A stretch of 64,000 bases of DNA from J095 sp964517605 (GTDB taxonomy: Bacteria > Chloroflexota > Anaerolineae > 4572-78 > J111), in the NCBI GenBank assembly GCA_964517605.1, contig CAZFCE010000024.1:18498-82497 (forward strand), read 5' to 3'. Numbering within the stretch: the stretch's first letter is position 1; each line of letters opens with the position of its first letter. The position numbers and the translations under genes were made by a program. Shown in pieces: positions 25,185-34,830 of the stretch. The notes beneath the pieces were generated by a model that was given only the letters and a program-made list of their open reading frames with translations, did not search any database and was not told the origin of the DNA.

Positions 25185-25254
25185 GTTAAAAAATTTGGCC
25201 ATATTGTTATCCTCTTCTGTTTTGCGGTGAAGGATAAGGAGCGTGCAAATCCGT

Positions 25255-28200
25255 ATGAACGAACCTGTTTACATTGATCGTCCCCCTCGCATCCAGCCGG
25301 AACTGCCCTTTGACCAAATTGAAATCCCGGCCCCGCCCGACAAACCGCAAGAAGGTAACGCCCGGCTGGTGCAGGTAGGGCTGCCGCTGGTTACAATCAT
25401 CGGTTATATTTTGATTGGCACGTTGGGCGGCGGCGGGGGCAACCCCATGTTTATGCTGCCAATGGCCCTGTCGGTGGTTGCTTCGGTGGCCTTTTCCGTG
25501 TACAGCTTTCGCAAAGAAAAGCTGCGCCAGGCCGAGGTTGAACAGGCTTACTCCGACCGGCTGGTTGAACTCACCAAAGAGATGAACATTTACCACGATA
25601 CGCAGCGCCGCTTTTACCGCTACAACTACCCGGATCGCGCCGCTGTTTTTAGAGTGGTTAACAACGCCCGCGTTGAGGTTGAAAAAACCGAGCGCACCCT
25701 CCGCGCCGAAGCCCGCCTGTGGGAACGGCGCGTTTCCGATGACGATTTTGGCGTAATCCGGCTGGGCATGGGCACGCTGCCTTCTACCGTTACCTACGTG
25801 CTTACCAAAGTAGAAAACTTTGAGGACCCGCAGGTGCGCGAGGCCATGAAACTGGACGAGGACTCGCGCTTTGTGCCCGATATTCCGGTTATCATCTCGC
25901 TGCGCACCCCCTACAAGGACAAAAAGAAAGAGGACGAAGAAGCCAGCGACGACCAGGAAAAAAAAGAGGAAAAAGAAACCCTGGCCAGCCTCACCCCGGT
26001 AACGCACGCGCTGGGCATTGCCGGCGAGCCGGCGGCGGTGTACACCTACACCCGCGCCATGCTGGCCCATTACGTGGTGTTCCACGCCCCCGGCGACGCC
26101 AAACTATACGTGCTGGCCACCAACAAAAAAGAATGGGCCTGGACGGAGAATTTACCGCACAGCCAAAAAGATGATCTGAGCCAGTACCTCTGCTTTGTGG
26201 AAGAAACCAAAGAAGAGCAGGAAATAAACTTTTTTGGCGAGGACGAAGAAGGCGCGCTGGGGCAATATCTGGAAGGCATCCGCAAAATTTTGGCCCAGCG
26301 CAAAATCCGGCTGCAAGAGCGCAACGAAAACTCCGGCGGGGTAGACCCCACCCTGCCTTTTTTACTGCTGGTGGTTGATTTGCTCGATACCACCTACAAC
26401 CCCAACTCGCCGCTAAAATCGCTGGAATCCGACGCCGCCATCTCGATTATGCTGGAAGAAGGGGCGCAACTGGGCGCAACGGTGGTCTTTTTGGTGCCGG
26501 AACGCAGCAAAGTGCCCGGCGGCTGCATTTCGGTGATTGAAATTGAAAGAACCACCCCGGCCACCAACAGTAAAATTGAGCAGGTGCAAAAGCTCCACTT
26601 CCGGTACGCCGAGGTGGGCGTTAATACCTTCCGCTACGTAGGCGAGGCCGATTTGGTGGCTCGGCCCGAAGAAATGCTGTTCCTCACCGGCCAGTTGGCC
26701 CAACTGCGCCTCCGCGAAAGTTTTGGAGCCAACCTCACCCGCGCCGTGCCTTTCCTCGATTTGATGGGCTACCGCTCCGTTAAAGAATTGCAGGACGACG
26801 CCTGGGCCAAGTGGCAGGACAGCATCAAGCCCAAATACGCCAACTGGCTGCGCTGCAAAATCGGGATGATGTCGGGCAACAAGCCGCGCACGATGGTCTT
26901 TTCATCCAAACGCGATGGCGTGCATGGCATGGTGGCCGGCAGCACCGGCTCCGGTAAATCCGAGCTGCTCATCTCGCTCATTTCGGGCATGGCCATCACT
27001 TACGACCCCACCGTGCTCAACTTTGTGCTGGTGGATTACAAAGGCGGCGGCGCGTTCAAGGGTTTTGAGGAGTTGCCCCACTGCGTGGATATTGTCACCA
27101 ACCTGGCCGCCGACGGCGTTACCCGCATGTTCACCGCCATTCAATCAGAGATGATGCGGCGGCAGGCGCTCAATGTTGAAACCGGCACCAAAAACATTGT
27201 GGATTACCGCCAAAAAGGGCTGCACCAAACCCACCATCCCTACCCGTACCTGTTTATCATTATTGATGAATTTGCCGAAATGATTGCCGACCGGGCCGAA
27301 TTTAAAGGCCAGCTTGAAAGCATTACCCGCGTGGGCCGGGCGCAGGGCGTGTCGCTGATTTTGGCGGCGCAGCGCCCCAGCGGCGTCACCGACCAGATGC
27401 GCTCTAATATCAAATTCCGCATTTGTTTGCGCGTGGAAACCCCCGGCGAAAGCCGCGAAATGCTGCGCCGCTCCGAGGCCGCCTTTTTGCCCAGCGACAT
27501 CCCCGGACGCGGCTATTTGCAGGTGGGCAACGACGAAATCGAGTTGATGCAGGTGGCCTACACCGGCGACAAAGTGACTGATCCCAATCGCGGCCCGCAG
27601 GCCAAAGTCATCTGGCCCGACCGGGGCGACACCTACGATGTTTCGCAGGATCAGGAGCCGCCGGAACTGTACAAGTACATTGTGACCATGCTCGATAAAA
27701 TGGCCAAAGAGCATGGCATTGAAAAACAGCGCGCGCCGTGGCCCGATTTTTTGCCCAAACGGCTGTCGCTTTCGGAATTGCTGGTATCGCCCGACCAAAC
27801 CATCCCCGCCGTTACCTCCGCCGAATACCTGGCCGAAGTAGACCGGATTATGCTGGGTCAGGAGCCGGACGAAACGCTCACCCTCAACCCGTCGCTGAAC
27901 AAGTGGCTCAACGGCGAAACCGGCTGGCTGCCCCGGCTGAATTGGGAGCACTACGCCATGCGCCCCACTGTGGGGCTGGTAGATAATCCCTACGCCGCCA
28001 AGCAAATGCCGCTGGTGATTGACCTGCCGCGCGGCCACGTGGCCGTTTTTGGTGCGTCCGGCTGGGGCAAAACCACTTTCATTCGCACGCTGGTGGTGAG
28101 TTTGGCCGCCACGCATTCGCCTAACCATGTGCATATGTACCTGCTGGATTTGGGCGGACGCAACCTGGGCGTGCTGGCCGACCTGCCGCACGTGGGCGCG

Positions 28201-31200
28201 GTCATCATCCCCGATGCTGAAGGTTACGAGGAGCGGGTGGAACAACTGCTGCGCGAACTGGACGATATGGTTGAGCAGCGCAAAACCATCCTCAACAACG
28301 CCGGCCTGCCCGACCTGTACAAATACAACGACGCCTACCCCAACGACCCGCTGCCGGCCATTTTGGTGGCGATTGACAACTTTATTGAGTTCCGCGAAAC
28401 GTTTGGCGGCGACGCCGAAGCCGACGTAGAAACAGTGTTTGATAAATTTGTCGGCCTGGCCCGGCAAGCCAAACCCTACGGCATCCATTTTGTGATTACC
28501 GCCAACGAACTGGGCATTTTATCCAGCCAGTTGCAAAGCCTGTTCACCGAGCGGCTCACGCTGAAGCTGGCCGATCCCACCGAATACCGCATGATTGTGG
28601 GCGGCCACGTGCCGGATATTGGCGATGTGCCGGGTCGGGGGTACACCAAAATTGGCCATTTGCCGCTTAGCCTGCAAGTGGCGGTGCCGATTGACCTGCG
28701 CCGCGACGGGCGCGATGGGCAATCCAACGAGAACAAGGAGTTGGAGCAATACGCCCAAAGTATGCAGGATTTCATTGCCGGCAGCGGCTTCCAGTACCGC
28801 CACCCGGTGCGGGTGGACGCGCTGCCGCGCTCGATTTTGTTCAAACAAATTCTGGCGCGCGGGTTTGAACTGGAACTCAACGAAACGTTTGTGCCGCAGT
28901 TAAAACTCCGCGCCGCCCAAAACTGGCGCGATAGCCTTAACCCCGATTTGGCCGACTGGCTCAAAGTGACCATCGGCGTGATTTCCGGCAACCGCCTGCG
29001 CGAAATGCACTTTGAGGCCAAACGCGACGGCGTGCACGGCCTCATCGCCGGCGGCACCGGCTCCGGCAAATCCGAGTTGCTGATGACGCTGATTGTCGGG
29101 CTGGCCCTCAACTATGACCCCAGCGTGCTCAATTTTGTGCTGGTGGATTACAAAGGCGGCGGCGCGTTCCAGCCTTTCCGCGATTTGCCGCACTGCGTGG
29201 ACATTATCACCAACCTCAATAAATCGGCGGTCAAACGCTTTTTTACCGCCATTAACGCCGAAATGCAGCGCCGCCAAAAGCTCAACGCCGATACCGCCAC
29301 CAAGGATATTGTGGAATACCGGGCCAAAGGGCTGCACCTCAGCAAAGAACCGTACCCGCACCTGTACATCATCATTGATGAATACGCCGAGATGATTACC
29401 GATAACCCGGAATTTAAAGACGAGCTGGACAGCATTACCCGCGTGGGCCGGGCGCAGGGCGTTAACCTGCTGCTGGCGGCGCAGCGCCCCACCGGCGTTA
29501 GCGACCAGATGCGGGCCAACATCAAGTTCCGCATTTGTTTGCGGGTTGAGCAGGTAGATACCAGCCGCGAAATGCTGCGCCGCTCCGACGCCGCCTTTTT
29601 ACCCAACGGCATGCCGGGCCGTGGCTATTTGCAGGTGGGCAACGAAAACATTGAGCTAATCCAGGTGGCCTACACCGGCGAAAATTACGAGTACGCCGAG
29701 GTGCACGAGGGCGGTCGCCACCCTAAATTTTACGATGTGGTGGTGAACCTGTGCAACGAACTGCTGCAAGGCGAAGCCCCGCGCACGCCGTGGCCGCCCT
29801 TTTTGCCCACCAAAATGACCCTCTCCAGCCGGCTGGTTGAGGCCTACATGGACAGGGAGTACGAACCGCTGATGGGCCTGGGCCGCCACTCGCGCCCCAA
29901 TTGCCTTAACCCGTTTGTGCAGGACTGGTTTGCCAACAAGGTGGCTTGGCCCGGCATGAACTGGAACAAAACCGCCATGCGGGCCATTGTTGGCCTGCTG
30001 GACGACCCCTACAACGCCCGCCAGATGCCGCTGGTGGTTGATTTAACCAAAGGCCACGTGGTGCTGTTTGGCGCGTCGGGGTGGGGCAAAACCACCTTTA
30101 TGCGCTCGCTGGTGGTGAGTTTGGCCGCCACCCACTCGCCCGCCGAGTTTCACGCCCACATCCTCGATTTGGGCGGGCGCAACCTGGAAGTGCTACGCGC
30201 CCTGCCGCACGTGGGCACCATCATCATGCCGGATGAGCGCGGCTACGAGGAGCGGGTGCAGCAAATTCTGCGCGAGTTGAACGACATCATTGACGAGCGC
30301 AAACGGTTGTTCAGCGATGCCGGCGCTTCAACGTTGTACGAGTACAACATCGGCCACCCGCAAAAAATCGAGCCGGCCATCCTGTTTATTATTGACAACT
30401 TTGCCGAGTTCATTGAAACCTTTGGCGAAGGAGCCAAACAGGACAGCGAAAACAACCTGTTGGAAGCCTTTATCTTTTTGGTGCGGCAGGCCAAAGCTTA
30501 TGGCCTGCATTTTGTAATTTCGGCGGGCCGCCTTAACGAACTGTCGGGCAAGTTGTACAGCCTGTTCACCGAGCGCTTCACCCTGCGCCTGTCCGATTCT
30601 GGCGATTACCGGGCCATTGTCGGCGGCACCGTGGCTGATATTGATGAAATTCCGGGCCGGGGCTACGTGAAGTCGGGCCGCCAGCCGCTGGAATTTCAGA
30701 TTGCCTACGGCGTGGGCGAGGTTGATGTGCAGCAGGGGCAGGTAAAGGGCGAAATGCACGAAATTCGGCGGCTGGGCGAGCTGATGGATGTGTTGGGACA
30801 AGACGCTTGGCAGGGCCGCGAGCCGCTGCGTATTGACGCGCTGCCCAAATCGTCCTCGTACCGACAGGTGTTGAGTGAGATTTTTGGCATCAATGCCGAA
30901 AAAGGCTTTTTGGATGAACTGAAAAACGCCATCAGTAACAAATGGGCCAAAACCGGCTCCGCCGAAAGCGCGGACTGGCTATCGGGGCCGCTGGGCATCA
31001 CCTCCGGCAACCGCAAACGGACGATGCACCTGTCGGCCAAAACCGACGGCGTGCACGGGATGATTGCCGGTGGCACCGGCTCCGGTAAATCGGAATTGCT
31101 GATGACGCTGATTGTGGGGCTGGCGGCTTACCAATCGCCCGATATTCTCAACTTTGTGTTGGTGGATTACAAGGGCGGCGGCGCGTTCCAGCCCTTCCGC

Positions 31201-34032
31201 AAACTGCCGCACTGCGTGGATATTGTCACCAACCTCAACAAAGCGGCGGTGGCCCGCATGTTCACCGCCATTAACGCCGAAATCCGGCGGCGGCAGGCGC
31301 TCAACGCCGAAACCGGCACCAAAGATATTGTGGAATACCGGGCCAAAGGGTTGCACCTCAGCCGCGAGCCGTACCCGCACCTGTTTGTCATTATTGACGA
31401 ATACGCCGAGATGATTGACGACAACCCCGAATACCGGGCCGAACTGGAAAGCATTACCCGCGTGGGCCGGGCGCAGGGCGTCAATTTGGTGCTGGCCTCG
31501 CAGCGGCCCAAAGGCGTCAGCGACCAGATGCGGGCTAACATCAAGTTTCGCATTTGTTTGCGGGTGGAGCAGGTGGATACCAGCCGCGAAATGCTGCGCG
31601 CGCCCGACGCCGCCTATTTGCCCAACGGCATGCCGGGGCGCGGCTACATTCAGATTGGCAACGAAAACCTGGAGCTGATTCAGGTGTCGTACACCGGCGA
31701 AAACCAGCCCGATGACCGCGAACCGGCGGCGTTGTGGCCGGAGCGTCCCCCGGCGGCGCAGGTTGGCGAGGAAGTGCCCAAGTTGTTTGATGCCGTGGTA
31801 ATGCTCACCTCGGAGTTGGTGGGCGGGCAGATGGCTCCCAAACCGTGGCCCAACTTTTTGCCCACCCAGTTCAGCCTGCAATCGCCTATTGCCGATCCGC
31901 AGAAGAACCGCAGCTTTGTGCTGGTGCCCGCCATAACCGATTGGCTCAATGGCGATACCGCCAACCTGTGGCCCGGCGTTGACTGGCGCAAAACGGCCAT
32001 GCGCCCGGTGCTGGGGTTGCTGGATAATCCCGCCGAAGCCCAGCAAATTCCGCTGGCGTTTGATTTTAGCCGCAACCACCTGATTGTGATGGGCGATTCC
32101 GGCTGGGGCAAAACCTCGTTTTTGCGCTCGCTGCTGGTCAGTTTGGCCGCCACTCACTCGCCCGATGAGTTCCACGCCTACGTGCTGGATTTGGGCGGGC
32201 GCAACTTCCGCAGTTTGGAAGAGTTGCCGCACCTCGGCACGGTTATCTACGCCGATGAAGAAACCTACGAGGAGCGGTTGCAACGGCTGCTGGCCAAACT
32301 GGAGAAAATGGTAGATGACCGCCAGCAGATTTTTAGCAACGCCGACGCCGCCAGCCTGTACGATTATAACGAACGCTACCCGGAACAATCGCTGCCGGCG
32401 GTGCTGGTGCTGATTGACAACTTTGCCGATTTGCAGGAAAACTACGAAATGCTGGTAGAAAGCACGCTGCTGCCGCTCATTCGCCGCTCGTTGAGCATGG
32501 GCGTGTCGTTTGTGGTTACGGCCAACATTCCCAACAACCTGCCCAGCAAACTGTACAACCTGTTTGGCGAACGCATCACCTTTAAACAGGGCAACCTGGA
32601 CCGGTACATGGATATTGTGGGGCGCGGTGCCATTGAAATTGATGATATTCCGGGGCGCGGTTACATTCGGGTGGGCCGCCAGCCGTTGCTGTTCCACATG
32701 GCTTTGCCGGTGGGTCTGTTTAACCCGGAAGATGGCCGCGATACCCGGCCCGAAGCGGACGAAATCCGCCTGATGGCCAAACACATGCGCGAGCAACTGG
32801 ACACGCTCGCCTGGCGCACCCACCCCGACCCGGTAAAAACCCTGCCCGAAGTGGTGCCGCTGCAAGAAATGCTCGATGAGGCCGGCCCGGTGCGCCCGCA
32901 GCGCGTTCAGGCGGTGTTGGGGCAGGATGCCAGCCTGCGCCCGGCCCTGTTTGACCTGGCCCGGATGGGGCCGCACTTTGCCGTGGTTGGCCCGCCGCTA
33001 TCGGGCAAAACTACGGTGCTGTACAACTGGGTGCTATCGCTGGCGTGGCGTTACCCGCCCCGGCAGGTAAAAATGGTGCTGGTTGATTTTCAGCGCAAAT
33101 TTGTGGAATACGATGGTCAGCACCGGCTGGACGAACTGCCGCACGTGCTGGCGGCCATCTCTGAGGCGGAGCAAATGGAGGCGCTGCTGGCCAACCTCAA
33201 AACCGAATGCGAGGCGATGGCAGCGCAGGGCGATTATGAGTTGTTCATCATCATTGATAATTACGATGATCTGGCCGAGGAGATTGAACGCATCCGCGAT
33301 TTGCCGCGTGATTTGGCCGGTTTGGCCCGTCGGTTTGGCCGCGATGGCCTGCACTTTGTTATTGCCGGGGCGCTCGATAGTGGCATTAACGAATTGCGGC
33401 GGCGAGTGCAAGCCTCTAACTACGGCATCGGCCTGCGCACGGCGCAATCGGTAGAAACGTTACGGGTGGGCCGCACCCCGTCCGAGGTGCGCGGCAAAGA
33501 GGTGCAAATTGGGCGCGGCTTCATTGTAAAATCCGGCCAACCCACCATGATTCAGGTGGCCACGCCGTATGTGAGCAAAGGCATGGCTGTGGCCGAAGCC
33601 GGCGCGGACGAAGCGCCCGTGTCGCAGGCGCTGGATTACTGGGTGGAGAAAATCAAAACCCGTTACCCCGACCAACCAACAGCGTGGGCTGCGCCGGTGG
33701 CTGGGGGTGCAACCGGCGGCGGGCCGGGGGCGGCTGCGCCGCAAAGCGAAAAATCGGCGCGGTTGATGGGGTTGCTCCAGCGCGGCCTGCGCCACGAACT
33801 GGCTCGCGTGGAAGAAGGCCAGCCCGCCGATAATCTGGTGGCGGCCAAACTGGTGCAGTTGGACATGGCCAGTTGGAACAACGAAGAAAAGCTGATGGCG
33901 CTGCTGCGGGAGATGTGGGTTAACCAAAAACGCGCCAGCGGCCTGCCGGAAGACATGATCAAACTAACGCTTGATGTTATGGATGACGAATCGATTTTGC
34001 TGGACGTGGCGGCGGCCCTGCCGCAAGAATAA
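25255..34032 (+). CDS. eccC: Giant EccC/EssC-type FtsK/SpoIIIE ATPase with seven P-loops
   Basis: Motor ATPase of a type VII-like secretion system, 2925 aa from the ATG at 25255 (a GTG at 25243 is only one base after AAGGAG). The N-terminus has the RPPRIQPELPFDQIEIPAPP pattern of EccC proteins, two membrane helices (about 41-57 and 66-84), then a long region with an acidic/lysine stretch. Walker A motifs are at about residues 562, 933, 1266, 1606, 1939, 2280 and 2579. Domains 1, 3 and 5 are canonical (GSTGSGKSE/GGTGSGKSE, Walker B ending IIDE, DYKGGGAF, VGRAQGV). Domains 2, 4 and 6 are a second type (GASGWGKTT/GDSGWGKTS, Walker B ending IDN, LDLGGRN). Domain 7 (GPPLSGKTT, IIDNYDDL) ends the series. 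The canonical D1-D2 pair is thus present three times before D3. Known EccC/EssC proteins have three ATPase domains and about 1200-1500 residues. The C-terminal 130 residues are a Gly/Pro linker and helical tail. Confidence 0.95.
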   Translation: MNEPVYIDRPPRIQPELPFDQIEIPAPPDKPQEGNARLVQVGLPLVTIIGYILIGTLGGGGGNPMFMLPMALSVVASVAFSVYSFRKEKLRQAEVEQAYSDRLVELTKEMNIYHDTQRRFYRYNYPDRAAVFRVVNNARVEVEKTERTLRAEARLWERRVSDDDFGVIRLGMGTLPSTVTYVLTKVENFEDPQVREAMKLDEDSRFVPDIPVIISLRTPYKDKKKEDEEASDDQEKKEEKETLASLTPVTHALGIAGEPAAVYTYTRAMLAHYVVFHAPGDAKLYVLATNKKEWAWTENLPHSQKDDLSQYLCFVEETKEEQEINFFGEDEEGALGQYLEGIRKILAQRKIRLQERNENSGGVDPTLPFLLLVVDLLDTTYNPNSPLKSLESDAAISIMLEEGAQLGATVVFLVPERSKVPGGCISVIEIERTTPATNSKIEQVQKLHFRYAEVGVNTFRYVGEADLVARPEEMLFLTGQLAQLRLRESFGANLTRAVPFLDLMGYRSVKELQDDAWAKWQDSIKPKYANWLRCKIGMMSGNKPRTMVFSSKRDGVHGMVAGSTGSGKSELLISLISGMAITYDPTVLNFVLVDYKGGGAFKGFEELPHCVDIVTNLAADGVTRMFTAIQSEMMRRQALNVETGTKNIVDYRQKGLHQTHHPYPYLFIIIDEFAEMIADRAEFKGQLESITRVGRAQGVSLILAAQRPSGVTDQMRSNIKFRICLRVETPGESREMLRRSEAAFLPSDIPGRGYLQVGNDEIELMQVAYTGDKVTDPNRGPQAKVIWPDRGDTYDVSQDQEPPELYKYIVTMLDKMAKEHGIEKQRAPWPDFLPKRLSLSELLVSPDQTIPAVTSAEYLAEVDRIMLGQEPDETLTLNPSLNKWLNGETGWLPRLNWEHYAMRPTVGLVDNPYAAKQMPLVIDLPRGHVAVFGASGWGKTTFIRTLVVSLAATHSPNHVHMYLLDLGGRNLGVLADLPHVGAVIIPDAEGYEERVEQLLRELDDMVEQRKTILNNAGLPDLYKYNDAYPNDPLPAILVAIDNFIEFRETFGGDAEADVETVFDKFVGLARQAKPYGIHFVITANELGILSSQLQSLFTERLTLKLADPTEYRMIVGGHVPDIGDVPGRGYTKIGHLPLSLQVAVPIDLRRDGRDGQSNENKELEQYAQSMQDFIAGSGFQYRHPVRVDALPRSILFKQILARGFELELNETFVPQLKLRAAQNWRDSLNPDLADWLKVTIGVISGNRLREMHFEAKRDGVHGLIAGGTGSGKSELLMTLIVGLALNYDPSVLNFVLVDYKGGGAFQPFRDLPHCVDIITNLNKSAVKRFFTAINAEMQRRQKLNADTATKDIVEYRAKGLHLSKEPYPHLYIIIDEYAEMITDNPEFKDELDSITRVGRAQGVNLLLAAQRPTGVSDQMRANIKFRICLRVEQVDTSREMLRRSDAAFLPNGMPGRGYLQVGNENIELIQVAYTGENYEYAEVHEGGRHPKFYDVVVNLCNELLQGEAPRTPWPPFLPTKMTLSSRLVEAYMDREYEPLMGLGRHSRPNCLNPFVQDWFANKVAWPGMNWNKTAMRAIVGLLDDPYNARQMPLVVDLTKGHVVLFGASGWGKTTFMRSLVVSLAATHSPAEFHAHILDLGGRNLEVLRALPHVGTIIMPDERGYEERVQQILRELNDIIDERKRLFSDAGASTLYEYNIGHPQKIEPAILFIIDNFAEFIETFGEGAKQDSENNLLEAFIFLVRQAKAYGLHFVISAGRLNELSGKLYSLFTERFTLRLSDSGDYRAIVGGTVADIDEIPGRGYVKSGRQPLEFQIAYGVGEVDVQQGQVKGEMHEIRRLGELMDVLGQDAWQGREPLRIDALPKSSSYRQVLSEIFGINAEKGFLDELKNAISNKWAKTGSAESADWLSGPLGITSGNRKRTMHLSAKTDGVHGMIAGGTGSGKSELLMTLIVGLAAYQSPDILNFVLVDYKGGGAFQPFRKLPHCVDIVTNLNKAAVARMFTAINAEIRRRQALNAETGTKDIVEYRAKGLHLSREPYPHLFVIIDEYAEMIDDNPEYRAELESITRVGRAQGVNLVLASQRPKGVSDQMRANIKFRICLRVEQVDTSREMLRAPDAAYLPNGMPGRGYIQIGNENLELIQVSYTGENQPDDREPAALWPERPPAAQVGEEVPKLFDAVVMLTSELVGGQMAPKPWPNFLPTQFSLQSPIADPQKNRSFVLVPAITDWLNGDTANLWPGVDWRKTAMRPVLGLLDNPAEAQQIPLAFDFSRNHLIVMGDSGWGKTSFLRSLLVSLAATHSPDEFHAYVLDLGGRNFRSLEELPHLGTVIYADEETYEERLQRLLAKLEKMVDDRQQIFSNADAASLYDYNERYPEQSLPAVLVLIDNFADLQENYEMLVESTLLPLIRRSLSMGVSFVVTANIPNNLPSKLYNLFGERITFKQGNLDRYMDIVGRGAIEIDDIPGRGYIRVGRQPLLFHMALPVGLFNPEDGRDTRPEADEIRLMAKHMREQLDTLAWRTHPDPVKTLPEVVPLQEMLDEAGPVRPQRVQAVLGQDASLRPALFDLARMGPHFAVVGPPLSGKTTVLYNWVLSLAWRYPPRQVKMVLVDFQRKFVEYDGQHRLDELPHVLAAISEAEQMEALLANLKTECEAMAAQGDYELFIIIDNYDDLAEEIERIRDLPRDLAGLARRFGRDGLHFVIAGALDSGINELRRRVQASNYGIGLRTAQSVETLRVGRTPSEVRGKEVQIGRGFIVKSGQPTMIQVATPYVSKGMAVAEAGADEAPVSQALDYWVEKIKTRYPDQPTAWAAPVAGGATGGGPGAAAPQSEKSARLMGLLQRGLRHELARVEEGQPADNLVAAKLVQLDMASWNNEEKLMALLREMWVNQKRASGLPEDMIKLTLDVMDDESILLDVAAALPQE

Positions 34033-34035
34033 ATT

Positions 34036-34062
34036 GCAGGTTACATATCAAATGTAACCTGC
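34036..34062 (+). other. Perfect stem-loop after the ATPase gene
   Basis: 11-bp inverted repeat GCAGGTTACAT/ATGTAACCTGC with a five-base loop, four bases past the stop codon. No T-run. It may be a processing or stability hairpin within the operon, or a protein-binding palindrome. Confidence 0.65.
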
Positions 34063-34131
34063 GCAGGCAATAAAATCTCAGGGGCAACCCGTGTGGTGGC
34101 CCGGCGCTAAAAGGTTTACAAGGAGAATCCT

Positions 34132-34788
34132 ATGAGTTCAACCCCGGCCCGGCTTGATTTGCGAGTGGATGTGATAGATAAAAAAGACCAGCGGGCGCTG
34201 GCGTTATCCAATTTAACGCCGGCTGAGTTTGTGGAGGCCATTTTGCGGGAGTTTAGGGAGTTGGAGTATTTAAGCGATGTCCCCGCCGATTACCAACTGC
34301 TCAAAGCCGAAGACAAAACGCCGCTGGAGGCGCAAAACCAGTTGCAACAGCAGGTGGCCAACAACAGCCGGCTGCTGCTGGTTGAAACCAGGCCGCCGCT
34401 GCCGCCAGACACCCGCCGGCCCAGCCAGGATATTTACCTGCGCGATCAGACCACCGGTAAGGTGTACAAACTCAACTGGCTGCCAGCGGTGATTGGCCGG
34501 CCCGATAAAAACCAGCCCCACAACGAATGGATTGCCGTCAACCTTGAATCGTACCAGGCCGGGCTGCGTGTTTCGCGGCGGCAGGCCATGATCACCGAGC
34601 AAAACGGCCAGTATTTTGTCGAAAGCATGTCGCGCAACCCCACCGCCATCAAAAAGGAAAACGGCGAGTTAATTGAGGTGGGCGCGGCCAAACAACCGCT
34701 ATCCCCCGGCGATAGTATTTTTTTGGAGCGCAGTAACGTATCGCTAAAATTTATTGTGCGGGGTAATCTGCCGCCGGCCAAAAGTTAA
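34132..34788 (+). CDS. Ubiquitin-like domain fused to FHA domain (EsaB/YukD-like)
   Basis: 218-residue soluble protein. Residues about 5-85 have a ubiquitin-like beta-grasp pattern (LDLRVDVIDKKDQRALALSNL start, a helix PAEFVEAILREFRE, and LLKAEDKTPLEAQNQLQQQV) resembling EsaB/YukD and the EccD N-terminus. Residues about 110-210 form an FHA phosphothreonine-binding domain: VIGRPDK, VSRRQAMI and the late MSRNPTAIK carry the Arg, Ser and Asn of the binding site. In Firmicutes the FHA domains are on EssC and the ubiquitin-like protein is separate; here they are joined. AAGGAG lies just upstream of the ATG. It is 99 bases after the ATPase gene and likely acts at its cytoplasmic face. Confidence 0.82.
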   Translation: MSSTPARLDLRVDVIDKKDQRALALSNLTPAEFVEAILREFRELEYLSDVPADYQLLKAEDKTPLEAQNQLQQQVANNSRLLLVETRPPLPPDTRRPSQDIYLRDQTTGKVYKLNWLPAVIGRPDKNQPHNEWIAVNLESYQAGLRVSRRQAMITEQNGQYFVESMSRNPTAIKKENGELIEVGAAKQPLSPGDSIFLERSNVSLKFIVRGNLPPAKS

Positions 34789-34830
34789 CGGGCCGGGGCC
34801 AACCCCAAACTCCTGAAAGGAAGGTGAACG

